Positions 1 to 8,706 of a DNA stretch of 64,000 nt are shown piece by piece (the first letter of the stretch is position 1; each line of letters opens with the position of its first letter). Both the position numbers and the translations under genes were made by a program. Source of the DNA: Glycomyces xiaoerkulensis (GTDB taxonomy: Bacteria; Actinomycetota; Actinomycetes; Mycobacteriales; Micromonosporaceae); contig NZ_PGGV01000032.1 in the NCBI RefSeq assembly GCF_002798405.1, positions 1 through 64,000 on the forward strand, read 5' to 3'. The notes under the pieces are model-generated. The model saw only the letters and a program-made list of their open reading frames with translations, had not been told where the DNA came from and searched no databases.

Positions 1-2
1 CC

Positions 3-670
3 CTCGATCCCGGCACCCAAGCCCTGCTCACGCTCGCCTACCTGCGCAAGGGCGAGACACTGCGCGATCTCGCGGCCGGCTTCGGCATCTGGGCCGCCAC
101 CGCGTGGCGACGTACCCGCGAGACCATCGGACTGCTCGCCGCCCTGGCCCCGGGCATCCGCGACGCCCTGCGCCACGCCAATCGGTCGGGCGCAGCCTTC
201 GTGATGCTCGACGGCACCCTGGTCCGGATCGACCGCAACCGAATCGACCGGCCCTGCTACTCCGGCAAGCACCAGCGACATGGAATGAACCTCAGGCCAT
301 CGCCGATGCGCGCGGGAACCTGCTGTGGATCTCCGGTGCGATCCGCGGCTCGATCCACGACACCAAAGCCGCCTGGATCTGGCGAATCCCCTGGCTGCTG
401 GCCGAGCACGATTTGTTCGCCCTGGGCGACAGAGGCTATGACGGTCTCGACCACGATTTGGTGGTCACGCCGATCAAAGGCAAGAACAAGCCCGCGTGGC
501 AAACGGAGTACCACCGGCTCCACGCCCGGCTCCGCGGCCCCGGCGAGCGCATGTTCGCCCAGCTCAAGACCTGGTCGATTCTCGACCAGATCCGCTGCGA
601 CCCGCACCAGGTTACCCAGATCGCCAAAGCCGTCCAGGTCCTCAACAGCTACGAACACCACTCAGCTTGA
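3..670 (+). pseudogene. IS5-type (DDE_Tnp_4) transposase, frameshifted and cut by the window edge
   Basis: The start lies outside the window. Reading begins in the frame of base 3 (LDPGTQALLTLAYLRKGE) and runs through an HTH_Tnp_4-like region to the first catalytic Asp in MLDGTL. After KHQRHGMNL (about base 292) the homologous reading moves to another frame, resuming at QAIADARGNLLWISGAIRGS and continuing to the end with ALGDRGYDGL (second Asp) and the RLRGPGERMFAQLK block that should hold the Glu. One missing C in the codons for NLQ explains the shift. The protein is clearly related to, but diverged from, the transposase ending at 5789. It is a dead copy unless a frameshift is programmed or the base is a sequencing error. 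Confidence 0.85.
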
Positions 671-954
671 AACAGACTCACGGACTATGCTCACCGCAGT
701 GTCCGCTGCGTCTTGATTTTGTTGGTACACACCAGGAATCATCGACCGTTGGCCGCGTCGTTTTCTGGCCGAAGCCCTTGCGTCCCATAGAGTCGGATCC
801 GAGCCTCAACCATCACCGACTGTCACACAACAAACTTCCGCCGCAGTATTGGTTGCCGAACAATTCAGCAATCCGACAAACCTACTTACGGTAGTCAAGC
901 TAAGTGACATCCTGATATCATGGTACCGAATACACCATGAAAGGATGTTCGGCA
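671..954. other. Intergenic stretch, no gene seen
   Basis: This is spacer between the IS5-type remnant and the TPR-like gene. It turns AT-rich from about base 720 onward, matching the gene downstream. No convincing reading frame, hairpin or RNA gene was seen. The promoter of the gene at 955 probably lies in its last 100 bases. Confidence 0.5.
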
Positions 955-1977
955 ATGAATCCGCTGGAATTTTTAATTCTGGTATCGTCTCTGATACTTG
1001 CAACTATTATCACTCTGGCGCTTGTCGTATTCATGATCTGGCGGTTCCCGACCAAGAGACGACTAGATAATGATCTTAATGAAGCACGGAATCTGCTCGT
1101 TATGAACTTTGATGTTGGGCGCTGGATCCAGAAGAATCTCAACCGACGTGAACGCAAGTTCGGTAGACATAGTGGGGAAACCTTGGCTGCCCGCGGTCTC
1201 TTGGCTGACGCATGGCTTCGCCGCGGGTCCCCAACGAATGCAATAGCGCTTTACGAGCTCAATTACGAGATAGTTATTGCCAACAAGAATCATGATGGTA
1301 AGAGCTTCTTCTCTTTGCTCAATGCCTGGCCGTTGGCTAGGTTGTATACGAGGGTCCACGACTTGGATAAGGCCGTTAAACTGTACATGGAGTGCCTCAA
1401 ACGGTCACCACTAGCTCCTTCCAACAGACGAATCATGTTGGACGAGCTTGCCGAAGTATACGAACGATTGGGGACTCCGGAGAATGCGATTCCCTTGCGC
1501 GAGGAACAGCACGAGCTATCGAAAAATGATCGGTACCAGCTCCTGAAATCGATCGGAGATAGTACTAGGACATTCGTGGCCTGCGGCGTTCCTCACCGTG
1601 CCATTGACTTGTGTTACAAATATCTCCAAGCAGGTGGACTTGATCGAGAGTCGACAGAAATAGTAATGCGAAATTGCGCTTTTGCCTACATGAAATCCGG
1701 ACTTCCCGAGCGTGCTATTCCACTATATGAGCTCCGTGGACATATTGTCGCCGAACACGAGGAAACCGGCCCCAACACCTGGTCGAAAATTGGATTGAAA
1801 GGCGTGCGACCTCTTGTTGAAGCTTACCTAGAAGCTGGATATGGAACCGTGGCAGAACATCTCATCGATTGGATCCGTATGAGAGAAGAATTTGAGAGGA
1901 AGCAAGAGGAAAAAGAAAGAAGGGAGAGAGAACGGTCCATGTCTATGTGGGATCACGGTTACGCGGGCGGAGGCTAG
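955..1977 (+). CDS. Membrane-anchored TPR-like helical repeat protein
   Basis: The product has 340 residues. The ATG at 955 is chosen over one at 937 because a GAAAGGA motif lies 9 bases before it. An N-terminal hydrophobic helix (about residues 5-30, LEFLILVSSLILATIIT...) is followed by a basic stretch, so the bulk should be cytoplasmic. Residues 60-310 are repeated helix pairs of TPR type (for example RRGSPTNAIALYELNYEI, RLGTPENAIPLREEQHEL, KSGLPERAIPLYELRG). The C-terminus is a charged E/K/R-rich helix ending in a Gly tail. Base composition is far more AT-rich than the surroundings, which suggests recent transfer together with the flanking insertion elements. No catalytic domain is visible, so a scaffold or adaptor role is only a guess. 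Confidence 0.8.
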   Translation: MNPLEFLILVSSLILATIITLALVVFMIWRFPTKRRLDNDLNEARNLLVMNFDVGRWIQKNLNRRERKFGRHSGETLAARGLLADAWLRRGSPTNAIALYELNYEIVIANKNHDGKSFFSLLNAWPLARLYTRVHDLDKAVKLYMECLKRSPLAPSNRRIMLDELAEVYERLGTPENAIPLREEQHELSKNDRYQLLKSIGDSTRTFVACGVPHRAIDLCYKYLQAGGLDRESTEIVMRNCAFAYMKSGLPERAIPLYELRGHIVAEHEETGPNTWSKIGLKGVRPLVEAYLEAGYGTVAEHLIDWIRMREEFERKQEEKERRERERSMSMWDHGYAGGG

Positions 1978-2158
1978 TTGGCTTAATAATAGGCCCCCGG
2001 AGCCGCCCTGCGGGGAGGCTTCAAACCGCCGCACAGTACGGGAGCGGTGACGTGACCGTGGTGAGCGATGTGGAAAAGGCAGCGTTCGAGCTATTATATA
2101 TGGGTAATTCATTGTTGTCTGCTTCGTTCTTCAGGGCGTGGCGATTGGGCTCAGCCCG

Positions 2159-2389
2159 ATGAAGGTGCTTTCGCGTGAGGCGAGGGAGGAGCTGCTGATC
2201 AGCGGAGTCGCGGCGAATCTGGATCACGGCCTGCCCCAGGCGTTGGCGGCCGAGTCGTTCTGAACGACCGAGCGCAGCGCCTCCCGTTGGGTGGCAACGT
2301 TTCGCTGGCACGGACGCCGGGGCCTGAAATCCGGTGTCCTTGGGCAGCGCCCGGAGGTACCAAAGCGCCTGGACAAACGCCGACAGTGA
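2159..2389 (+). pseudogene. IS630-like transposase N-terminal remnant with in-frame stop
   Basis: A 77-codon stretch begins MKVLSREAREELLISG, has an in-frame TGA at 2261, and continues in the same frame as TTERSASRWVATFRWHGRRG and GQRPEVPKRLDKRRQ before a second stop. The pattern (helix-turn-helix start, a 'SRWV..FR..G..GLKSG' segment, then a basic linker) resembles the N-terminal DNA-binding part of IS630-type transposases. The catalytic DDE part is absent. The family call is from general resemblance only. Bases 2390-2600 hold another short coding-like scrap (YRDLHQELRLLVRHEVAL) that was not identified. Confidence 0.4.
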
Positions 2390-3161
2390 ACCTCTTGCAT
2401 CCTGAGCGAGTGTTGTTGCGCTGCAGCTACTTTTGGGGTAACCGCCTGATGGGAACGGAAGAAGCACCTGGTAGAACGGCAGGTGCTACCTCTACCGCGA
2501 CCTCCACCAGGAGCTCCGGTTGCTGGTGCGACACGAGGTCGCACTCTTCCAGTGGCTGAGTTCTGAATGAGAGGAGTAATGCCTGGACGAGGCCCTGACC
2601 AGTGTTCAAGGTCGGTCCCCGTGTTCACGTGCGTTGCTGGTAACGGCGGGGTGCGGAGCTGAACGTGAAGCCCAAGGCCCTCTGAGCCATCCAGGGGACA
2701 CAGGCGAGGGGAAGACGACGATGGGCGAACGCGATTGAACTTCTGATGACGTCTCGTTAGAAGCACGGTCAGCCGGTGGTTTTGTGTCTGGCCGATAGCC
2801 CCTCCGGCGTTGGAAGGCGTCGAGCGGCCCCGGGTAGCAGCATGCCCGGGGTGGGAACACCGCTGGGTCCGGGATTAAGGAAGCGCCCTGCGTCGTCGCA
2901 GCTGGCGAGTGTGGAACGTGGCAACCCCGATGCGGTCTGCCGCGGGCAGTAGGTGACCTGTAAGGGCAGCCGATGCCGCAGCGGGAACAGGAAGACCCAA
3001 GAAGCGGACGCCGGCAGCCGAAAGGCGAGAGGAAACCCCAGATCTGGTGCTCTCTGCCAGGTGGGCATAACTCGCCGGATAGGGCCTTTGGCCTGGCCTG
3101 CAAGGGCGCTGACGTGGGTCTGGTGGAATCTTGAAGTGATGATGGGAAGGACCCCTCACTG

Positions 3162-4948
3162 ATGGGCAAGTTGGACGCCGCTCCGATGCGAGCGGTGAAC
3201 GGACCTGAGGGCAGTCCCTCGCTCGACTGGCAACGTATTGACTGGTCGGTCGAGGAAGGGAATGTTCGGCGACTTCGCCAACGGATCTTCAAGGCGTCGC
3301 AGGAGGGGGACCTCAAGCGGGTCCGCAGCCTGCAAAAGCTCATGCTGCGCTCGCGGAGCAACGCTCTGGTGAGCGCGCGACGGGTGACGCAGCAGAGCAC
3401 CGGTCGCAAGACCGCCGGGATCGACGGCAAGGTGGCCCTGACTCCTGCCGGGCGGGCGCGCCTGGCAGCACAGGTCCTCAACGAGCCGACGGCCAAGCCC
3501 CGGCCGGTCAAGCGGGTGTATATCCCCAAACGCAATGGGAAACAGCGTCCGCTTGGGATTCGGGTGATCCTCGACCGCGTCTGCCAGGCGCGGGCGAAGA
3601 ACGCGCTGGAGCCGGAGTGGGAAGCGAGGTTCGAGCCCAAGTCCTACGGGTTTCGGCCCGGACGCGGCTACCATGACGCGATCGAGGCGATCCGCTGACC
3701 GTGCGAGGCAAGACCGCTCGACGACTGTGGGTCCTCGATGCCGACCTGTCGGCAGCGTTCGACCGGATCGGTCACGATCGGCTCATGGCCGCGGTCGGTC
3801 AATTCCCGGGTCGGGACATGATCCGAGGATGGCTGAAAGCCGGAGTGATGGAAGAGGGCCGATGGTCGCCGACCGAGGAGGGAACTCCCCAGGGCGGGGT
3901 CATCAGTCCGCTGCTGTTGAACATCGCGCTGCATGGGATGGAACAGGCCGCCGGAGTGACCTACCAGCCAGGACCGGGCGACCGGCCCAAGCTGGCACGG
4001 GACACTCCAGCGCTGGTTCGGTACGCCGACGACTTCGCCGTCTTCGCTCACACGAAGCACGAGGCCGAAGCGGTGAAACAGCGGTTGGCTGCGTGGCTGG
4101 AGCCGCGCGGGCTTCGGTTCAACGAGGACAAGACCCGGATCGTGCATCTGGATGAGGAATTCGACTTTCTCGGGTTCAACATCCGCCGATACGAACGGGG
4201 CCGCTGCTTCATCAAACCGAGCCGCGAAGCGGTCGGGGAGGCTCGGGCGAGACTGCGGGAGGAGTTCCGGCTCCTTCGCGGCACCAACGCCGAGGCGGTG
4301 TTGATCCGGATCGCGCCGATCGTGCGCGGCTGGGCGACCTACTACCGGCACGCGGTCGCCAAGAAGGTGTTCGCCGATCTCGACCAGCACCTGTGGAAAC
4401 TGGCCTGCACATGGGCCAAACGTACTCACCCGAGAAAATCGAAGACCTGGGTCTACCGCAGGTACTTCGGACAGTTCAACAAGACCAGGCAGGACAAGTG
4501 GGTGTTCGGCGACCCAAACACCGGCGCCTACCTGCCCAAATTCGCCTGGACCCCGATCATCCGACACACCATCGTGCGAGGCCCGTTCTCTCCGGACGAC
4601 CCCGCACTGCGGGACTACTGGGACCGGCGGCGACGCACCACGCCGCTGCCGGTCATGAACAACGCCAACGCGAGACTGGCGTTCCAGCAGAAGGGACTGT
4701 GTCCCCTGTGCGGGCAGACGCTGATCGTCGGAGCCGAGTTCCAACCCCAGTTCGCTCGTGAATGGATCGAATGGTTCAAGACCGCCTCCCGCATGGTCAA
4801 CCGGCACCACCTGACCTACCAGCGTGACAGCGGCGGGGACGAACTGACCAACCTCCAACTCGTTCACGGTGACTGTCACCGGCAGCACCACGCAGCCGAG
4901 GACAAAGCGACCGGACGAAAACGCAAGACGCCCAAGGATTCTGCTTGA
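3162..4948 (+). pseudogene. Group II intron reverse transcriptase/maturase with HNH domain, frameshifted
   Basis: Two abutting frames make one intron-encoded protein. The first (3162-3698) carries the N-terminal reverse transcriptase blocks ([31 protein letters not shown]) and stops at TGA 3696. The second, from 3701, resumes exactly where the family continues (RGKTARRLWVLDADLSAAFD, then GTPQGGVISPLL and the catalytic YADDFAVFAH), followed by a maturase/X region and a C-terminal HNH nuclease (CPLCGQ..., VNRHHL, HGDCHRQHH). One missing base near 3695 (CGCTGACC for CGCCTGACC or similar) explains the break. All catalytic motifs are otherwise intact. The stop codon overlaps the start of domain V. 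Unless the base is a sequencing error, the intron cannot make its own maturase. Confidence 0.85.
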
Positions 4949-5020
4949 GCCGTGTGCGCGGAAACACGCACGCACGGTTCTGAGGGGGCGATGGCGTGGC
5001 AACACGCCACCGCTACCCGA
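4947..5020 (+). ncRNA. Group II intron domains V and VI
   Basis: Bases 4947-4980 read GAGCCGTGTGCG, a GGAAAC-type loop, then CGCACGCACGGTTC, a near-perfect stem characteristic of domain V. Bases 4985-5019 form a second hairpin (GGCGTG-GCAA-CACGCC core with flanking GCG/CGC and GGG/CCC pairs and unpaired A residues), as expected for domain VI with its branch-point A. Confidence 0.75.
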
Positions 5021-5021
5021 C

Positions 5022-5789
5022 TTCTACCCTGCGGCGCTGCCGTTGTCGACAGCCACCCTGAGGCGCGTGTCGACCCTCATCCGCGCCCACCGCAAGACCA
5101 TCCGTTCCCGATGGCGCCGCCTCGCACCAGGTGACCAGGCACTGCTCACCTTGGCCTACCTGCATAAAGGCGAGCGACTGCGGCACTTGGCGGCTGGCTT
5201 CGGGATCTCGGAGGCGACCGCCTGGCGCCGGGTCCGCGAGACCATCGGCCTGCTCGCGGCCAAGGCGACCGGGCTGCGCCAGGCACTGCGGTGGGCGAAG
5301 CGCGCCGGCTGGGCGTTTGTGATCCTCGACGGCACGCTCATCCGCACGCAGCGCCACCGGATCGACCGGCCCTTCTTCTCCGGCAAGCACCGCCACCACG
5401 GTATGAATCTCCAGGCCGTCGCCTCGCCGACCGGGGAACTGCTATGGGTTTCGGGGGCCATACGCGGATCGATCCACGACACCGCCGCCGCCCGGATCTG
5501 GCTGTTGCCCCGATTCATCAAGGAGGCAGGCCTGTTCGCCCTGGGCGACAAGGGCTACCGCGGCCTTGATGAGAAACTGGTGGTCACGCCGTTCTGGGGC
5601 CGGGGCAGACCAGCCTGGCAGAAAGAGCACAACCGGCTCCACGCACGACTGCGCGGACCAGGCGAGCGCGCGTTCGCGCAGCTCAAACAGTGGGGTGTGT
5701 TCGACCGAGTCCGCTGCGACCCACACCAGATCACTCAGATCACCAAGGCCGTCGGCGTACTCATCGAATACGACCGCCGATCACGATGA
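5022..5789 (+). CDS. IS5-type (DDE_Tnp_4) transposase, 5' end interrupted by the group II intron
   Basis: Homology to IS5/HARBI-type transposases starts abruptly at FYPAALPLSTATLRRV (base 5022), exactly at the predicted intron end, and continues unbroken to the stop: HTH region (GERLRHLAAGFGISEATAWRR), first Asp in ILDGTLI, second Asp in ALGDKGYRGL, and the Glu block RLRGPGERAFAQLK. The reading frame is open back to 4869, but bases before 5022 belong to the intron RNA, so that start is artificial. After splicing, a GTG at 2602 would supply nine extra codons in frame. The copy seems otherwise intact. No terminal inverted repeats were recognised. Confidence 0.75.
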   Translation, partial: FYPAALPLSTATLRRVSTLIRAHRKTIRSRWRRLAPGDQALLTLAYLHKGERLRHLAAGFGISEATAWRRVRETIGLLAAKATGLRQALRWAKRAGWAFVILDGTLIRTQRHRIDRPFFSGKHRHHGMNLQAVASPTGELLWVSGAIRGSIHDTAAARIWLLPRFIKEAGLFALGDKGYRGLDEKLVVTPFWGRGRPAWQKEHNRLHARLRGPGERAFAQLKQWGVFDRVRCDPHQITQITKAVGVLIEYDRRSR

Positions 5790-5899
5790 AAGAAGTTCAG
5801 TATCTCATCCGCCGCGCGGTGCGTACCGGCCGACTTATCGGCCTCAGCCACTATATTCGCTATGCGAGGCTCACCGAGGTGAGATTGAGGGGAGTCGGG

Positions 5900-6424
5900 G
5901 TGGAGCGTGTGGTGCTGCTGAGGTACGCCGGGGCCAGCATGACCACCATGGCCCACCATCTGGCCGCGGTCCTGGATCCGCCCGTGGCGCACCTCGATGA
6001 ACTGCGCTACGACCCCGGCTGGAACGAAACCGAACCGGCCGTCTTCGCCGCTGCCGAGCGGAACCTGCTCGGGCAGCGGCGATTGGTCTGCGACGGCAAC
6101 TACCTCTCGACCCTGTCCGAACACCTGTCATGGGCCGACACTGTGATCTGGCACGACTACGGACTGATCCGGTACCTGTGGCGAGTCCTGGCCCGTTACC
6201 GCTGGCACGGGCCCGGCCAGCACGGAAGCGGAGTGTTCGTCCGTATCACCTGGCCGTTCTAGCGGTACGTCGCCATCTACCGCCGCCGACACGCACCGCG
6301 CGTCCGGGAAGTGCTTATCGACCATGGCCAGGACTGCGAGGTGATCATTGTGCACCGCCCTCGCGAAACCACCGCACTGTTGGACCGCTTCCGCCGGCCC
6401 GCTACCGGCCCAGCGGACCAGTGA
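5900..6424 (+). pseudogene. P-loop adenylate-kinase-like NTPase, decayed
   Basis: GTG at 5900 follows a GGGGAG motif. The protein VERVVLLRYAGAS..., HLDELRYDPGWNETEP, VCDGNYLSTL and ADTVIWHDYGL matches the actinobacterial 'AAA/adenylate kinase-like' family of about 170-180 residues. Two lesions are visible. The P-loop reads GASMTTM where the family has G-G-K-[ST]-T, so the nucleotide-binding Lys is lost. A TAG at 6260 interrupts the frame inside the conserved RITW-FLRY segment, after which RYVAIYRRRHAPRVREVL continues in the same frame to a TGA at 6422. Both argue for an inactive relic next to the insertion elements. Confidence 0.75.
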
Positions 6425-6544
6425 CCAGCGCTGCGGTGGGCGCGCCGGTTACCAGGCCGCGAGCATCGAGTAGTCACCGCCGCCGGAAGCGAGGGTAGCC
6501 GGTTATCCTCCCGCGGCTGGGGCCGGCTCAACTCCGTCAACTTC

Positions 6545-6889
6545 GTGTACCGCGAAGCTGACCTCCGGCAGCTCGCTACCGGCACCGACCAGACCATCAA
6601 GGACGTCTTCGCCGACGCCATCGCCGAGATGCGGCGCGAACGCGACAACATCGCGACCGAGAAGCTCCGGACTCTGACGGCCTTCTACGGCCGCAGTCGG
6701 CACCCGCGCTTCTGGCAGACGGTCGTGATCGAACGGTCCGCCTCCCAGTACCGCTGGGCCTCGCCCAACGGTATCGAGGAAGCCGTCGCCAAATCACCCG
6801 ACGGCATGGACGCCCTGGGTTTCTTGTCACTAGCGCTGCCTGAGCTGCTCGCCGACCTCCTCCAAGACTCCGCGAACGGAGGCACGTGA
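6545..6889 (+). CDS. Unrecognised small protein, possibly 5'-truncated
   Basis: 114 residues from a GTG at 6545, with no clear ribosome site. The open frame reaches further back (LSSRGWGRLNSVNFVYREAD) without a start codon, so the gene may have lost its 5' end. The protein is soluble, charged and helical in its first half (EMRRERDNIATEKLRTL) and acidic/hydrophobic at the end (LALPELLADLLQDS). No motif was recognised. It heads a run of four same-strand small genes (to 8592). Confidence 0.55.
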   Translation: MYREADLRQLATGTDQTIKDVFADAIAEMRRERDNIATEKLRTLTAFYGRSRHPRFWQTVVIERSASQYRWASPNGIEEAVAKSPDGMDALGFLSLALPELLADLLQDSANGGT

Positions 6890-6906
6890 GCGGCCAGCAC
6901 CGCCTC

Positions 6907-6941
6907 GCGAGCGCCGATGCGGACTGCGCATCGGCGCTCGC
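6907..6941. terminator. 15-bp perfect hairpin
   Basis: GCGAGCGCCGATGCG (6907-6921) and its exact reverse complement (6927-6941) are separated by 5 bases. It sits between the genes ending at 6889 and starting at 6979. No T run follows, so it may act as a factor-dependent terminator, an RNA stabiliser or a protein site. Confidence 0.6.
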
Positions 6942-6978
6942 CACTGCCCAGCAACGAGATCGAAAAGGAGACGATCGC

Positions 6979-7479
6979 ATGAACTTCGAAGGCACGCCCA
7001 TTCCGAGCATGGTCTGCGGAACCTGCTCGCGGCCGTTGTGGCGAACCCTGCCCAAGGACGACTCCGGTGCGCTCACCGGCGAGATCATCTACCACCATCC
7101 GCTGCACATCGAGGCAGATCACGAACCGGTCCCGCAGCCCCGAGCCGAGCACTACGAGGACCAGATCAACCAGGTCTGCGACTTCTGCACCTCGAGGTCG
7201 GTCAAGTGGCGTTACCGGGCCCCGGGCATCCAGATCCACGCGCTCGACCACGACGACCAGCCCATCCAGGAACAGCAGCCCACCGACGAGTGGAACGCAT
7301 GCGAGGTGTGCGCGAAGTACATCCAGCACCGCAACTCCGAGGGTCTGCTCCGCCGCGCCTTGCCAGCATTTGGGCCCGACCCGGACGAATTCCTCATCGC
7401 GATGGTCCGCGGCCTGCACCAGGCGTTCTTCCATGCACTGCAGCCCGGACGCACCCGCGTGACCGGGGACCGAACCTGA
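6979..7479 (+). CDS. Unrecognised protein with paired CxxC zinc-ribbon-like motifs
   Basis: 166 residues. The ATG at 6979 is preceded by AAAAGGAG. Three Cys pairs are visible: CGTC (about residue 14), CDFC (about residue 60) and CEVC (about residue 100), with nearby His residues, suggesting one or two structural zinc sites. The frame is open further 5', but the ribosome site fixes this start. The C-terminal part (FLIAMVRGLHQAFFHAL) looks helical. The family was not recognised. It shares orientation and spacing with the two genes that follow, so they probably form one accessory module. Confidence 0.75.
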   Translation: MNFEGTPIPSMVCGTCSRPLWRTLPKDDSGALTGEIIYHHPLHIEADHEPVPQPRAEHYEDQINQVCDFCTSRSVKWRYRAPGIQIHALDHDDQPIQEQQPTDEWNACEVCAKYIQHRNSEGLLRRALPAFGPDPDEFLIAMVRGLHQAFFHALQPGRTRVTGDRT

Positions 7480-7489
7480 CTCAGAGATG

Positions 7490-7523
7490 CCTGGGGGCTC
7501 GCGCGGCCACGCGGGCCCCCAGG
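7490..7523. terminator. Hairpin between small genes
   Basis: CCTGGGGGC (7490-7498) pairs with GCCCCCAGG (7515-7523), with an inner CGCG-GCCA-CGCG stem. It lies just after the gene ending at 7479 and is the second strong hairpin in this small-gene run. Confidence 0.6.
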
Positions 7524-7573
7524 CCGGCAACACGAATCCACCTACGACACAGCAATCGAGAAGGAGCGCTGCC

Positions 7574-8173
7574 GTGAACAGCACACCACACCCTCCCGAC
7601 AAGGAGCACACCCAGCCCGCCGACCAGACCAGCGACTACTGGCTCACCGAGTACCCGGAGTCGGGACTCGAACGCAACTGGGCAGAACTGCGCCGCCCGT
7701 ATACGGCCGAGATGGTCGACCGCAAACGCATCGCTGCGGCGATCGACAATGTCCGCTGGCACCGCCTGAACGCGGCCGTCGCAATCAGCCCGGGCCTGAT
7801 CCTGCGGGCCATCATCCCCGAAGCCCAGCGTGCAGGGTTCCAGCCCCTGGCGATGGGCATCGGAGCCGACCCGATCGACTACCCCGAACCGCACCTGCTC
7901 GACCAGCCGCGGCGGGAGGTCCATCCAGACTACTTCGAGACCGGCTACCTCCTCGGTCTACGGCGACTCGTCCGACGCACCGTCTTCAGCGCCTATTTTC
8001 TCGTCCTCACCGATGAGGCAGGACTGGTCGTCTTCGACAGAGACGACCGCCCCATTCCCGAAGGGCTCCTGACCAACGCGTGCGCCGCCCGCCTGCACGA
8101 GTTGTGCAAGGGAACGGTCGACGGATCCCCGTGCGAATGCCCCTGCAGGCAACCCGAACCGAAAGCCAGTTAG
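7574..8173 (+). CDS. Unrecognised actinobacterial protein
   Basis: 199 residues. The GTG at 7574 is chosen because AAGGAG lies 7 bases upstream. The N-terminal 30 residues are Pro/Asp-rich and probably disordered. The rest is a mixed alpha/beta fold (YFLVLTDEAGLVVFDRDDRPIPE). A Cys-rich tail (LCKGTVDGSPCECPCRQP) could bind metal. No family was recognised. Confidence 0.7.
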   Translation: MNSTPHPPDKEHTQPADQTSDYWLTEYPESGLERNWAELRRPYTAEMVDRKRIAAAIDNVRWHRLNAAVAISPGLILRAIIPEAQRAGFQPLAMGIGADPIDYPEPHLLDQPRREVHPDYFETGYLLGLRRLVRRTVFSAYFLVLTDEAGLVVFDRDDRPIPEGLLTNACAARLHELCKGTVDGSPCECPCRQPEPKAS

Positions 8174-8214
8174 CAGTCGGCCCGGACTGCCCAACCCGCC
8201 ACAAGAGGATAGCG

Positions 8215-8592
8215 ATGAAGGACAACGCTCACACCGACCACCAGGGCCACACCTGGCAGACGATGCTCACCGAACTGCCATACGCGGCCGAAGCGATCCG
8301 CTCCCGGATACCGATCCTCGACACACGCCGACGCACTGAAGCGCTCACTGACGGCGACCGCGTCGGTTTCATCGTCCGCGACGAGATCGACTACCACATC
8401 GAGATCGACACGGCCGAACTCGACCAAGCGGCACCCGGCTGGAGAGACGCACTCACCGATCCGGCGAATACCGAAGCCGAAGGCCACTGGGAACTCATCG
8501 GCGCCGTGCAAGAGTACATGACCGAATGCAACGAGAGCGCCACCGCGCAATGGATCGCGCTCATCCCCATCGCCGAGGCTCCGGACGACTGA
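8215..8592 (+). CDS. Unrecognised acidic protein
   Basis: 125 residues. The ATG at 8215 is preceded by AAGAGGAT. The protein is strongly acidic, with no membrane segment or signal peptide, and ends IALIPIAEAPDD. No family was recognised. It is the last gene of the small-gene run, followed at 8614-8635 by a weak GGGCC/GGCCC hairpin and an AT-rich patch (CTTTTTATAC) that could end transcription. Confidence 0.65.
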   Translation: MKDNAHTDHQGHTWQTMLTELPYAAEAIRSRIPILDTRRRTEALTDGDRVGFIVRDEIDYHIEIDTAELDQAAPGWRDALTDPANTEAEGHWELIGAVQEYMTECNESATAQWIALIPIAEAPDD

Positions 8593-8706
8593 GCAGCAAC
8601 GAGTTGATCAGATGGGCCGGATCGAGGTCTGGCCCACCGCGCTCCGCATGACGGGTGCCTCTTTTTATACACTGTAAGTCCACAATAGATAACATCTGCG
8701 ATGTCC

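Larger units (their letters stand above)
2629..5021 (+). mobile_element. Group II intron with internal reverse transcriptase gene
   Basis: About 2.4 kb. The 3' end is well supported by a recognisable domain V and domain VI (4947-5020) followed by a CCGAC-type end. The 5' end is tentative: GTGCG at 2629 matches the group II 5' consensus and gives a usual intron length. About 530 bases of structured, non-coding-looking sequence (domain I-IV) lie before the reverse transcriptase start. With these borders, the upstream bases 2602-2628 (GTG start, nine codons) join in frame to the IS5-type transposase at 5022, so the intron appears to interrupt the very start of that gene. Confidence 0.7.

Noticed and set aside
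2526-2546. GTGCGAC...GTCGCAC at 2527 as the 5' end of the group II intron
   Set aside because: The GTGCG there would be locked in a 7-bp hairpin and lies inside a protein-like scrap. The border at 2629 gives a standard intron length and an in-frame exon junction.
1-5789. Composite transposon formed by the two same-strand IS5-type transposase genes around the TPR gene
   Set aside because: The two transposases are clearly diverged (many substitutions through the aligned parts), one is frameshifted, and no matching ends or target duplications were seen.
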